DNA of 64,000 bases from Plectrocnemia conspersa (Eukaryota; Arthropoda; Insecta; Trichoptera; Polycentropodidae). Each line of letters opens with the position of its first letter. The first letter of the stretch is position 1. The DNA is taken from contig VTFK01000050.1 of the NCBI GenBank assembly GCA_009617715.1, positions 992,001 to 1,056,000 of the forward strand, in the 5' to 3' direction. This document shows positions 22,701-35,523 of this stretch, in pieces. The position numbers were made by a program, and so were the translations under genes. The notes below the pieces were generated by a model. It worked only from the letters and a program-made list of their open reading frames with translations, was not told the origin of the DNA and searched no databases.

Positions 22701-25700
22701 TTTTTTAATATATCCATTTCATTAAGATTCATAGTATTTCATTAAATGACATGCATTTTAATACTTTTTATAACAATATTACAAGTTACAATAAGTGAGA
22801 ATCGAATAAAGCACATCTAAACAGAATTTTGACTAATAAGAGAGCGCAAAAAACAATTATCCCTTCTCAGAAGTCAAAAATTCACGTCAAAAGCAATAAA
22901 ATCATGCTGTCGCCGTCGCAGTGGGAACGCTTGATGGGTTTGGATAATTTGTGTAGGCTAGGTTTGGGTTTGAACAGCAAATGTACGTTTGCCAACTATC
23001 AAATTGAGTTTCATAGACATTTTAGAGCAGTATATAATTTCACTAGCGCCAACCAATTAAATTATATTTTCACTAGTAAAAATATATATCTACTGGTGAA
23101 AATGTATTTGGACTTCACTAGTGAAAATATTACTTTACTGAATAATACATTCCATGTATAAGTATGTAATGTATATATTATTTTACTATCAACTGTCAGA
23201 TAAATTATATTTTCACTATTAAAAATATATATCTACCGATATGATTTCATTGAAATAACATATTTCAAAAATATTTTTAGGATGAATTCGACTGTTAAAT
23301 TTTTAAATTTTCTTTGAGGAATAACCTGAGAATTTTTAGTTTAAAATTGGGGGAGAGGGGCTAAATTTGGTAAGTCAGTAGTTGTTTTTTTAATTATTTA
23401 AATTTCATTAAATGATTCTATCTGCCTTCTCCAAATGATGTCCTTTGGAGAATGAGGCCATAGATAGACCATGTTGTATCATCGATTTAGATTGTAATGA
23501 ATTTTAGATTGAAATAAGTGGAAGCCTTACAACAGGCTGAAATTTTAAATATTTTAAATTAATACTTGATGAACACTGCAGGCCATATCTGCAAGCACCG
23601 ACGTTGGCGGCGGAGCTGCTGGTGATTGCCGATGAGGCCTTTTAGAAGGCAGTTCCAACTCGCTCAATTGATAACCACCGCCTACTCCTCCGCCGGCGTT
23701 ACCTCCGCTCCTCGAACGGTTTTTTTTATATATTTGCTGTAGTAAATCAAAAACAATACATCTATTAACCCATCTAAGAAAAGATTACATTATAAAATCA
23801 ACGCATCCATCGAACATTGATCGTTACCTGATAGATCATTAAAGCTTCGACCTCTCGTCCGCACTCGAGAAGATACCGAGGAGATTCGTGAGCCCAAATT
23901 AAGCAAACAAGGGCAGCTATTGAGGGTATTGAGCAAAGCAACAAATATCTAAAATATCAACACACAGATATATTGACACCGAAAGCGATGACGGTCCAAG
24001 CAGTCGAGCCTTGATTTTACCTATGCCATGCGCTAAAGTGTTCCTTGTTTTCCACTACGGTGTCTCTTCCGGTGAGCGGCAAAGCGACGGAGGCTAGGGC
24101 AGCTGCCGATAACGCTCCGGCAATGCTGACGCTCAGCAACAGGGCCAGACATCGAGCCCGTCGGGCGTCGTTACCACCGACGATCTCGGCGAAAGCGGAC
24201 GCGGCCGAAACGGGAGCCCCGCCCGCGCCGAGCGCAGAGCAAAATCTAAAATTACACGATATTAATAAAAAATTTTTTCGCATTATTCCATATTTAACTT
24301 GTGTTAAATCAATACCTGGCCATCATGAAAGGTCCATAGGTTGGCATAAACGCCGCTATCACACTAAACACTACGTTCACACACAAGCATGAAACTAGAG
24401 TCCGGCGCCGTCCCATTCTGTCGGCGAGATTCCCCCACACTATCGAACCGCAACTAATTCCTACTAAAGTAATAGAACCTGAAAATATGGTAATTTTTAG
24501 AGTTGCAAATATTTTTTAATTGCGTTTTTAATTTGCAGACAACTTACACAACCACCACTTTTGCCTTGTTGTCATACAAAATTCAACATCGGCAGATGGC
24601 AAAACGTACGAAACTGAGGCATACTCGATGCCGGATGCCACGAAAGCCAAACTGAAGATAACTCCTAATAATAGTTGATGTTTTCCAAAGCCAGCCTGAA
24701 AAGATCACATTGTTAAAGAAAATAAGTATTATATTAAAAACAAGTAGGTTAAACTAATTTATGAGGGACATTTAAAAAGTTCTAGCAACTTTTGTCTGCC
24801 ACTTAATCAGCGTCCGTAGATAGAACAAATACGTTTAGGTTTAAAAATGTTGATTAGACATAGATCATTTAGTTTGCTGCTGTCATTTACTACATTTACT
24901 TCTCAAAAGTTGTGATAGTTTTGAGGCATGTAAGACATAGTTAGGCCAATAAGAATAATATTTTTCTTCTTACGGAAGGAAGATATCAAGACCTCATTTG
25001 GTTGTTTGCGATCAGACTGCTTAATTGAAAATACATTTAAAGATAGACTGATTTTAAACAGTAAACACAGTATTCTTATTCCTTTTATTAGGAGGTAAAA
25101 TCTCTTGATAAAGTAAAAACAGATTGTTTTTAGTGAGAAATGTCTCGTGTTCTCTCAAAATGTATATTTAATTACACTCGTATTTTTTGGGACAAAATTT
25201 TAATATGGTTATGTATATATAAAATATTATATAACCTTTCATTTTTATTACTTTCTAATATATAATGCAATCTTATTATATAAATAAATTATTATGAAAA
25301 CTATTTTTTCTTCTTATACAATAGTTTAACAATTTTTAATTCGATAGAAATGTTCATAAAAAAAAATTTGCTACAAAATTATGGTGAATATAATTATTGC
25401 AAAAAATGCCTGCATAAATAAAATATAATTTTGTATGCATTTTACATTTATTTTTTTAAGGATAAATAAATTCAGTATCAATAATTGTGTTTTTAAATCT
25501 TCTATATAAAGCGACCCTTGGACAATCTTACCTGCAAGTGCGAACCCTTATAAATCAATTTTATTGTCCATGCTCAAAAACTCACTCATTTAGTTGTTGA
25601 AGTCACTCTCATTTATTTATTGCCATTTCTATTTATACAAATTACTTTTAGTTTTACCCTTTTTAGGCTTAAATAATTAGACAGATAATAAAAAAACAAA

Positions 25701-28700
25701 TGTTTTCAATAATTTCCCCTTTTATTTCTTTTGTTGTTATTTCATTGCTGCTATCCTTTTTAAACAAACAAAAAAAACATTTTTGAAATATAATCTACAA
25801 TTTAAGAAGCACAGAAATCTAATTTTTCAGTATGCTGTACGCTTTCATAAGCTACTTGTCAAATACGCGGAAAAACCTCAGTTTCGAATTTTGTGTTGTT
25901 TGTGCTTTTTGATTCTGTTTAGTTAATATTTTAAACGGCTGATCAAAGGGAAGACACGTTTATGGAAGAAAATGTTGCCGATTGTTTGTCGGAGCCATCA
26001 AGTGATTGTGAAAACAGCATGTTAGATTCGATCATAGTGATAATTCAACAATACCTCGCTCACGTTTTTCAATAATAAACCTGCAAGACAGCGACACAGA
26101 ATTTGAAGATTGGGCGGAAATTGATCAGCCCAGAAAAGATGAGCAATTTAATGGTATTGCAGGAATAAAAATCGTGCCTGAAGATGTAGAAAGCATACCA
26201 TAGGTAACAAATATATTTCTTGAAGATGAATTTTTTCGAATAATCGCTATGGAAACAAACTAATATCAGGCACAAAACTGTCATTGATATAAACTAGTGG
26301 AAGATGCAAAAAAATGGATCGATTTAACTATATGGGAATTACGAAAATGGTTTGGATTACTTATTCTAATGAGCATTGTGAGAAGCGGACGAATTGGTGA
26401 TTATTGATCAATTAATCTAGTTGTCGTAATCCACATATTTTCTAAAACGATTAGCTGGAATCGGTTCCGCCTAATACTATCTTTTTACACTTTTCGGATA
26501 ATGCCACCGCACCAGGAAATGCTTTACGCCTTTACAAAATACAAAATATTATAGATTATTTTTTGAAAAAATTCCAAGATGTATACACGCCCCAACAACA
26601 ATTGTCACTTGACAAAGGAATGATCTCTTGGCGAGGAAGATTGTTTTTCAAAGTTTAAAATAATTAATAGCGTAAAAATTATAGTCTACTAATTAAAAAA
26701 GTTCGAATGTGTTGAACTTTGAGAGCAAATAGATGCATATCTGATTCGCTAAAAAATAAAAATTAAACATATTTCAATCAAAATTTTTGAGAAAAGGTGA
26801 AATACTTTATCGGATTTGGAGAACAGTGAAAAAGCGAATTGTTCAGATGATTTCCACATTTAATAATGCAGAAATAATTGACACTGGAAAAATTAATAGA
26901 AAAACTGGACTTCGTATATGTAAATCTAAAGGCATTATCGAATATATTAAATTTATGAATGGCATAGATCGTAAGAACCAATATCTTTCATATTATCCAG
27001 TTTATAGGAAAACAAAAAAATTAACATAAGCTGCATTGTATTTATTCAATTGCGCTTTGTGTTTTTAAAAATCTGAGCCCTGATAATAAAATAAGATTTA
27101 ACAGATTTATGTTGAATGTTGCAACAGCTTGGATAAGTAGTGCAGATATATTGATGGGAATAGAAGAAGAATAAAATAATGATCATCCTACAACATTAAG
27201 CAGTTTCTGATTTCTATCAACACAAGAGACTTTCCGGTAATTTACAACAGAACCAGTTAGTAAAAATTACAATGAGTAATAAACAACTAAGAAGATGCAG
27301 TTTGTTTTTGAAAAAAATTAAAATTGAAACAATGTAATGTTCCCCTACATTTTGGTGATAGGTATACAGATTTTCAATCGAAAAAACATATATTTTTTTA
27401 ATTCGAAGCTTGTGTAGTGAATAAATAAACAATAAACATTTATAAGTTCAGATTTAGTTTTCAAATGTGTTCGAAATGTGTGATCGTTATAATTATAGTG
27501 AGATATTAATTTGTGTAGTGTCTTACTGACAAGATATCATAGGGAGGGGATATTGCATGGTGAGTCAAAATCTTTATTTAAATTTATATTTACTGAGATT
27601 ATATTAACATATTATTTCTGGTATTACTTTATAATTGTTATTATAGAATAACATTTACACGCCGATATAAAAATCTACATGTTTTTATGACAATATAAAA
27701 TATTACTATTCGTATTTAGATTCATTTATGTTTAAATATGTTTACTTGAGAGTCAATGGAAGTTTTGTTTATTCTAATATAGAATCTGAACATAAAATAA
27801 GCTACTTTTTTATTATCCAACATTTTTTATGAAACTGATATTCATAAATCATAAACGCTTAATTTATTTTAGTATTCATTGTTCATTCACAAATTTTTTA
27901 ATCAAGTTTTATAGCTTATGGCCCAAGATGGATAAAACTTGTAATATTTTATTATCGATTTTACTTATTTATTTTTCAAGATCTATATTTAGTAATTTAT
28001 TTTTGCTTTGTATATTTATTCTATGATCATTCCTGGTTCTATATTTTATCAAATGTTAAGTAAACCGCAAAAGAAAAATGTATTGTACGTTTCTATAGGT
28101 AACATATATAAAAATAAAATTTAAATCGATAGTTTGAGAGCCACAAGTTGTGTTGCAAAATAAAGAACATATATTGATGCCCTTAAATATATTGAACGTA
28201 ACTTGAAAAATTCATTCGGTTTTCGGCACAAAAAGTGTTAAATTTCAGAATAAAGCGACCAGAATTTATATTAATTGGTCGGAATTTAAATCAAATTGGT
28301 TAGACTTTATATTGAATGGTAAGAATTATTTTGATAGATGGTCAGAATTAATTTTTTCAGTTAGCAATAGTGTTGTTATTGAAGATCGGTACAACTGGTC
28401 GATCTGTCATTTTCATATTGACAGTTAATTATCATTATCAAGGTGTTTATGGCCAACTTGTTTGGTTGGGCTCGCAACATTGTCAGATGTCAACATGACA
28501 ACCCTGCTTCCCTCGTTATTCCCGCTTCGTTTGTCGCTCTGAATACTTTTGCCTCCTACATACAATTAAATGTATTCGTTAAGAGTTATTCATGGGGTAT
28601 TCACCGTTTTGACCAACACTCCCTCGCACCTAACCTGTTTAACAGTTTTGGTGCTAGTGAGATATTTTATAAGATATTTCTAAAATAAATAATTTATTGC

Positions 28701-29562
28701 CCATTTATATTTATAATCATTATATTTTTTTTAATTCACATGATCATCCTGTATTTTAATTCTGATGATTCTATATTTTTACTATAAAACTAATGTGACA
28801 ATCCTGACATTATGTTTTTTTATTTGTCTGCATCAAATTTGCTTATACCTATTTTTTTATATATATATATTTGAAAATATACAAATATTTTTTTCACGCA
28901 ATTTTATTATTATTATTTTTTTTAATAGCTATGTGATAACCCTGGCATTTTGTATTTATACATTTGTATTAAATGAACTTATATTTTTTGTTTTTATATT
29001 TTGTAATGTGGCTTGGGTGGAAAAAAAAATATTGTGGAAATGACAGTAAAAATGACACATTGTTTATTTATTTTATACGTTGTCATAATATACCATCGAT
29101 ACATTTTCGAAAAATAAAAGTTTCAATAGATTTTATTTTTGCTAGAAAATTCCCGGTCTGTAGTGCACGGCCGTACTAATAATTTGCGGCATTTAAAAGG
29201 TTAATCAAAAACAATGACATAATTTACCTGTCTTATGGCATCTTCGTGAAACTGTGAAAACACATTCATGTCTTGATAGTCGATAAGTTCCCCGCTGTCG
29301 TTAGAGTCGGCGACTCCTCTTGAAGCATGAGGTTGTTGGGGCTGGCGCCGTTGCCGTTCTCCCCGTTGGCGTTTGCGCCCTCCATCGTATAAGCCATCGT
29401 TCCTCTACCTATGCTGCCAAAGCCTACAATGACTATGTCAATAATTTACGATGCCGTACGAGTACGGTACGCCGAAAAGACCACATTACCTGAAAGATTT
29501 CTTCCGGAATTCTCAGAATCTGATCTGGCTCTCACCAAACAGGCTTGCTCCTCAGAAGACAT
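19713..29562 (-). CDS. SV2-like synaptic vesicle glycoprotein (MFS transporter)
   Basis: Major-facilitator protein of the SV2 family, expected in synaptic or secretory vesicle membranes with 12 membrane segments. Coding exons: 29562-29490, 29423-29228, 24695-24548, 24478-24316, 24245-24021, 23948-23828, 23736-23566, 22466-22093, 22024-21801, 20121-19962 and 19893-19713, about 677 codons. Visible hallmarks: DYQDMNVFSQFHEDAIRQ before segment 1; the MFS loop motif GNLADRMGRRR; the Pro/Gly-rich cytoplasmic loop YQLSELELPSKR; and the luminal pentapeptide-like repeats ENRLFNESIENTIFENSTF then TNCTFKDITF (exon 22466-22093), typical of SV2. The C-terminal segments end in SSNLM. All boundaries are GT-AG and in phase except at exon 2, where a one-base conflict exists (see findings). 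Introns hold many transposon relics. Confidence 0.9.
20122..21800. repeat. SV2-like intron with dispersed repeat modules
   Basis: Between exons 21801 and 20121. 20850-21060 carries the AGGTTAGGTTTGGGTTTGAA then CAGCAAATGG module; 21240-21400 resembles the first 120 bases of the window (ATGGAACAAAGTATTTATTT and AATGCACATATCTC, inverted). No exon missing from the protein is expected here. Confidence 0.55.
22630..23460. repeat. Large copy of the modular repeat in an SV2-like intron
   Basis: Module order: CATTTCAGCTTTTTCCAG at about 22650; CCAGTCAGTGGTCG at about 22687; CATTAAATGACATGCATTTT at about 22741; GAGCGCAAAAAACAATTA at about 22842; half hairpin CGCCGTCGCAGTGGGAACGC at about 22912; GGTTTGGGTTTGAACAGCAA at about 22962; then CACTAGTGAAAATAT words to about 23140. 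A similar order is seen at 30590-31440. No coding capacity. Confidence 0.65.
25960..27180 (+). pseudogene. piggyBac-family transposase relic inside SV2-like intron
   Basis: Broken plus-strand frames keep piggyBac order: DTEFEDWAEIDQP (about 26095); WELRKWFGLLILMSIVRSGR (about 26335-26395); ISWNRFRLILSFYTF (about 26450-26495); FQDVYTPQQQLSLDKGMISW (about 26570-26630), which is the conserved YTPG.NLSIDEGM block; and MNGIDRKNQYLSYYPV (about 26955-27002) near the C-terminus. Multiple stops and indels make it inactive. It lies antisense to the host gene. No cysteine-rich tail or clean TTAA ends were found. Confidence 0.8.
28190..28700. repeat. Dispersed repeat copy related to 170-260
   Basis: 28570-28640 (GAGTTATTCATGGGGTATTC then ACCGTTTTGACCAACACTC) is similar to 170-215 (GAGTTATTCATAAGGTGTTC, CTGACCAACACTC). 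The 81-codon plus frame at 28443-28688 is probably repeat translation. Lies in the SV2-like intron. Confidence 0.5.
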
Positions 29563-29744
29563 GTTGGGGTGCTCGTTTTAGACGCGGTTTGATTAAATAA
29601 GTCGACGGCACGCGACGCTCCCTGTCGATTGTTTTTCAATGTTGCGTGAGAATCGTCGCTCGAGTTTAACGGTTCACTGTGACGTATCGAAAATGGCAAA
29701 AGGGACAAACGGCATGATGGAATTGTCGAGAACATCTGGAAAAG
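29563..29744 (-). other. Probable SV2-like 5' UTR exon segment
   Basis: Upstream of the start codon at 29562 the minus strand stays non-coding until a good acceptor, CTTTTCCAG, at about 29745-29750. This suggests a spliced 5' UTR with a separate first exon farther right. Confidence 0.4.
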
Positions 29745-29799
29745 ATCAAATTTATTAAATTTATTAATAACGGCCAACTTTAGATATAATGTCATGAAT

Positions 29800-32775
29800 A
29801 CTGAAGTTGAAGGCAGAATTCTGTTTTCCGTCTTGGATCATAAGGGCTAGAGAGATTAACGATGACACAATTTAAAAAGATCTCGAATTCAATTCTATTT
29901 TTCAATAAAATTTATTGTTTATAACTCTTTTGCTTTGATAAAATATTAAAAAATCATATTATATACATTTTTACTATCGATTATTATTAAATCTAGTATA
30001 TAATTATTATATTTTGTGCTTTAGATTATAATTATGGGTTTTAAAGTAAAATATTTTTCAGTATATTTTTTTTACAAAATGATCTTTGCTATTGTAGTAA
30101 TATAAAATCTATTGCTATAACTAGATTTTTGCTGCCATGTAAAATGTTTCTGTAATAGACGTTTATATAATAGTCAAGTCTACATAAAAACACTTTTTGT
30201 TTCGACGAATATATTGAATTAAATGTAAAAATAACGTATATTTAACAATTAATAAAAAATCAGCACATAATTTTACAAATAAATCAGTCATTATGGCAGA
30301 GAAGTGTAAAAGTACATAAAAAAATCATAATGGTACAAATAAGATCATTTTGTAGAAAACAATAAAAACTCACAATTATAATCTGTAGTCTGTTCACTTT
30401 CAAGTCAACCAGAAGCTAACGACTAAATTGTGCGTTACCTGTGTATTGTGAATATGAATATATACATGTGTACAGTTATTGATAAAATAATGTACCGAGT
30501 AGCACATTTGAATCTTCCTTTGAATTCGTGCAAAATTTCATTGATAAAAAACAAAGCGATCTTTCTGTCACATCTATCTGCTAGGAACAGAGACGTCATT
30601 TCAGCTTTTTCCAGGGGAGGACAAAAGTTGGCCAGTCAGTGATCGTTTTTTTAATATTTTCATTTCATTAAGAATCATAGTATTTCATTAAATGACATGC
30701 ATTTTTCTAGGCAAATTTACGAGAGTCCCGAATAGAATTTACGTCAAAAGCAATAAAATTGTGTCGTCGCAGTTGAAATGCTTGGTTATCTAACGTTCAT
30801 ATTATGACTTTTTATAACAATATTACGACTTACAATAAATGAGAATCGAATAAAAAAAGCATATCTAAACCGAATTTTGACTTATAATACATGAGAATCA
30901 ATTAAGGCATGCTGTCGCCGTCGAGAGGGAACGCTCGTTACCGAGAGTTCCCACTGCGACGGCGCCGACACGATTTTATTACTTTTGACATGAATTTTTT
31001 ACTTTTGAGAAGTGATAATTGTTTTTGCGCCCTCCTATTGACCAAAACTCACTTTGAATACACTTTAATCAATACTCTTATATCAGAAATCAGTAGTAAT
31101 ATCGGTAAGGATAGCTATCATATTTTTAAAACATAGTGTAATATCCAAGTGCAGACAAACTATGGAGCAGTATGTGACATCTGTCTGTATTTCTTCTTCC
31201 GCTTATTTTTCCTTGAAAGATGAGTTGGATTAGTCTGTATTTTGTAAAATTTTCCGTTAGGTTTGGTTTGGGTTTGAACAGCAAATGGACGTTTGGCAAC
31301 TGCCATATTGCGTTTCATACACATTTTAGAGCAGCATACAATTTACTAGCTCGTATCATTTAAATTACGAATTTTCTCTAGTACAAATATATATTTACTG
31401 GTGAAAATGTATTTAGACTTCACTAGTGAAAATATAACTTTACTGTGGGACAAGCCGAGAATCTCTGGTTTAGAATTAGGGACGTCATTTTGTTGAGTAG
31501 GGGCAAAAGTTAGTTAGTCAGTGGTTGTTTTTTTAATATTTCGATATCGTATTTAATTAAATGACCAACCTGTCCGTCCCCAAAATGATATCCCTAGACT
31601 GGAAGTTGCCGACTGGTTTCTTTGTTGCAACTACGCTTTAGAGTTTGCTTCAGTCGAAATTTATTAAATGGTGACATTATAGCTGCATTTCAAAGATCCC
31701 TTGATAATATAAGTGATATCTCTTTTGTGATATACACAATAACTTGTTTAATGAATCATTTTGGTGCATCTTGGGTTGTCGAAATTCGATATACCGGCTT
31801 TTGATGAAATGATTTTTTAGTATTTCGTCAATGCAAAGCGATAGATTGTCAAAAGTAAATGAAAATACTATTCTAGCTAGAAAATTCCAAATTGATGACA
31901 ATCTATAAATATATTTTAATGATACTGTTGACAGTCATTTCACATTACAGAGCACATGGTGTTACAGTACGGTAGCTATAAGCCATAAATGATAAACCCT
32001 AACCTTGACTGTGTTTTATCTCGCTATCCGCTATATCTTCAGCTGGGATATATTTATAAACATGGTGCAAAAGACGCGCACATAGCGCACATAGCGCACA
32101 TTACGCGAATGGCGTCGCGCGAACCGAAGCGACGCCGGGGATCGTCGATCGAGGGGCGTAATGGCGATAGAGCCGGTTTTTCGATGGCCTCGGTCGATTT
32201 ATTTCACCCCAGAAGCGAACATAAAGACGGACGACATTTGTCGGCGAGTCATAGCACGCGCTTTAACGACCATGTCCGATTGCGATCAAAAAACAGATAA
32301 AACTGTGCAAATAAAAAAAATCAATATTCATAATTGCGTTTATTTTCAGTATGTGTTTGAAACATTTAGAATTTGAACATCAATATGTGCTTTTCGAGTA
32401 TAATGACGCTAAAATATAAAACATATCGCAAATAAAATAAAAATAACCTGTTAACCGTCAGTTGTATTCATTTTTGATTTCGTCTTACAAAACTAAAAAA
32501 AATATTATTTTTTCATAATGTACATACGATTAAATTAATGATTTCATTTGAAAAATTATGTTATTTTTGTGTCTATCTTATCTTATTAATAGCTTAATTA
32601 TGTATTAAGTATTCATTAGAAAAATCTAATAAGTGATGATTGATCGAAGTTAAAATTAGATAATAGTCACTAATTCCGATCTTCCACATACGTAGAAATT
32701 AAAAAACATTATACCACTGTTTTATAATTTATACAAAAAATATATCAAGTGATGTGTACAAATATATGATACTTT
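29800..32775. repeat. Intergenic or 5' intron region with modular repeat copies
   Basis: 30590-30720 copies the TCATTTCAGCTTTTTCCAGG and CCAGTCAGTGATCG modules. 30906-31060 has an imperfect hairpin copy (GCCGTCGAGAGGGAACGCTC and GAGAGTTCCCACTGCGACGG) followed by the GCGCCCTCCTATTG arm. 31258-31445 has the GGTTTGGGTTTGAACAGCAA and CACTAGTGAAAATATA modules. 32085-32290 is a GC-rich patch starting with three AGCGCACAT-like units. No gene could be supported. Confidence 0.55.
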
Positions 32776-32778
32776 AAT

Positions 32779-33595
32779 ATGCTTTTGAGCAATATCTTAA
32801 TTTTAAAAGCTAGCAAAATTTTATATGTAAGCACGGTTGATCCAATTCGTGCGTTGAAAGTGTTAAATGTTAGTTTGCAACAACACATTTATGAAATGGA
32901 TCGCATAACTACCGTGCAACACGTTGATATTGTTCACCTGTTCTACAGAAATAACAATTCTGTACGAATTGTGTATCCAAATTTATGGGAAGATTATGGT
33001 CAATTTCATCGTCCTACTGAGCGAAAAATTAAAATTATAGAATTGTCGATTTGTCAGCGTTCGCACCTTTTGCGTTTTGTTTATGGCTCCTTTTGGCACA
33101 TTTTGCATCTGGACTTGCATGTACACAAAGTTTAGATAATACAAATACCATGAACAGCGAACAATTTTCGCAGATTGGGTTAATGCTGATTTTTCAAAAA
33201 ATATTTTTTCTCTGATGAGGCACATTTCCACCTCTCTGGGTATGTTAATAAGCAAAGTTGTGATTCACGAGAGAGCATTAAATGCCCAAAAAGTTACAGT
33301 TTGCTGCGCATTATGGTCAGGCGGCGTCGTTGAGCCTTACTTTTTTGAAAACGACGAAGGTCAGACTGTAACAGTCAATGGTGAGCGTTATGGGCGCATG
33401 ATAAACGAATATTTTTTAAAAGTTCACAGATCCCATTAATTTACGTTTCGGTGACGTCAATTGGCCGCCAAGATCATGCGATTTAACGCCATCGGATTTT
33501 TTTGTGGAACAAACCCGAAATGTAGAGAGTTTTTAAAATTCTTTATGTAGATAAAAACTTTTGAACAATATTTTGATTTTAAAAGCTAAGTTTTT
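32779..33595 (+). pseudogene. Tc1/mariner-family transposase relic flanked by direct repeats
   Basis: The frame 32779-33135 contains TVQHVDIVHLFYRNNNSVRI, and then RPTERKIKIIE, the helix-turn-helix N-terminus of this family. A second block includes FSDEAHFHLSGYVNKQ (about 33208-33255, with the first catalytic aspartate) and then VCCALWSGGVVEPYFFENDE and VTVNGERYGRMINEYF (33299-33420). The end has NWPPRSCDLTPSDFF with frameshifts, and the second QDGAT block is missing. It is flanked by direct (not inverted) copies of about 33 bp: CAATATCTTAATTTTAAAAG (from 32791) and CAATATTTTGATTTTAAAAG (from about 33568). Confidence 0.75.
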
Positions 33596-33889
33596 CGATA
33601 ATATTTCACGTGAATTAGATAATAATAATAAACATATCAATAAACAGAATATATCAGTAATGTAAATCGATGGTTAATATCTGAAAGATATGAATTAAAG
33701 ATGAACTATTCTATCATGTCTGGAAGATCGGAATTAATAATTATTATATTTATAATTCAGATAAATCGTCATTGAGTTTCTTAATTTTGCATATTAATAT
33801 TGTGAATATAAATATAAATCGTGCATATACGTATCAAGCATTTCTAGATATATAGATTATAAGAAGTATGTATTTTTCAGTGAAATTAT

Positions 33890-34130
33890 ATTTTTAGTAT
33901 TGGAAAAATACTTTAACTGACTAGGCCGCTTAAAACGTGTCAAATAATTAATTTAAAATTTCACTAGTGAAACTGTATTATTACAGGTACATTCGATTTT
34001 TTTGCTTTAACGGGTGATGAAACTCCATTTGACAGTTGTGAAACGTTCATTTGCTATTTATTTTATTTATTTATTTATTTATTTATTAAAATTATAACCA
34101 TCGTGACCTGACAGGCAAACCTAATGCGTC
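33890..34130. repeat. CACTAGTGAAA module and TTTA simple repeat
   Basis: 33890-34050 is a diverged copy of the CACTAGTGAAAA / CATTTGCT modular repeat. 34058-34088 is a (TTTA)n microsatellite. 34085-34140 shares CTGACAGGC and TGCGTCACGAT-like words with 50555-50600. Confidence 0.6.
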
Positions 34131-34591
34131 ACGATAGTCAAAAGTACTAATACATAATAATACATACAAATATAAACAAGACAAAACAACAGACACAAAT
34201 TCAACAGGTGTGATTGTTTTTTGAACCAAACTCCATAAGTACAAGAGAAAATGTCAATATTACTATGGACAGAATTGAGCAGATAAATGGCCTTGGCCAG
34301 AGAAGAGTTGGCAAGTGCTCCAGTTCTACACTTAACAGGCAAGAATAACCCAGACCTAACTTAACAAATAAAGAATTTGATTTGAACATTTCGGCCTTAG
34401 CAGGCGATGTGTCGCATTGCAACCGTTTTTAAAACGAAATTCGGTAGTGGCGGTTTATGCTTTAACTAATTTTAATTATTTTCGTTTTTTTAAAAGCATG
34501 TAAATGAACGTTTCACGTGTGTTAAATATCAGTTTAGAACAGCATATAATTTCAATAGCATCTGTCAGTGAAATAATATTTTTACTATACC

Positions 34592-34732
34592 ATATATGCG
34601 TTAGCACAGTCAGTTCGAGAGTTATCCATTTCAAAATATAAACAGGAGTAATGATAAGTATATCGAACGCTTATCCGTATCGTGTGCTTTAGAGTTAATA
34701 GTAGACTGACCGTGTTAACGCAAATAGGGTAT
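34592..34732. mobile_element. MITE with about 35-bp inverted ends (shorter copy)
   Basis: Left end GCGTTAGCACAGTCAGTTCG then AGAGTTATCC; right end on the opposite strand TGCGTTAACACGGTCAGTCT. Same family as the 200-bp copy at 54128-54332. Confidence 0.7.
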
Positions 34733-35523
34733 AGTAGAAATATATATTTACCGGTAGAATTGTATTCCGATATGAATTCATTGAAATAATATTTTCACAT
34801 ATACTAAAAACTACAGAGGCATATATCAAAACATGTTAAAGATAACATAGCTCGAAACAGAACTGTTAGTTAGCACGTTATTTTCTTGATGTTTTGCTTG
34901 ACACCCGACTAAAACATATGTATATAATCACTACAAATGTAAAAGAACAATACATTCTTGCATTTGCAACGCATTTTCCTAAATTTGTCGTATTATATTA
35001 CCAAACAAATAAATTATAAAACGCCTAAACATATCTTTTTTGGAGGCAATTAAAGATGTATTGTATAATATATACATATATACACATCTTATATTAAAAT
35101 AATCACTTATGTGTTTATAATCTTAAAAAAACCAAAACCTAGCCGCTTTTGTATCTTATATAAATTTTAAAGTTATCATACTTGAATTTTTAGTTTTAGT
35201 CAGAAAGATTTAAGCCATTCTAAGTTCAACTAACTATGAAGAATTCAATCGACAACGAAGGTATAAATCTTGAAATACATTATCAGTTCATATAATGTAA
35301 TCGAGCAGTGGTCTCAGTGTGAAAAGCGAAAATATTCTCTCTGTATTTGTATCAAAGTAAAGAAATTGAGTTGCGTTTAGTGCGAATGTAATTAATAGCG
35401 TCAGTATACTCGGCAGTTATTAATCGAGTTGACAATTTAACTATGTTTTTAAGCGTGCTAATAAATGTATACAATGAACACATACACGTCGAGTGGCCGA
35501 CATAATGTGTATGAAAATCTTAC

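Noticed and set aside
24045..24392. 115-codon plus-strand frame
   Set aside because: Antisense shadow of two SV2-like exons and the intron between them.
28765..29179. Membrane-protein-like plus-strand frames
   Set aside because: T-rich DNA yields Phe/Ile/Leu-rich translation by chance; it lies in an SV2-like intron and lacks any family motif.
34058..34088. CRISPR-like or satellite array
   Set aside because: It is a simple TTTA microsatellite with no spacers.
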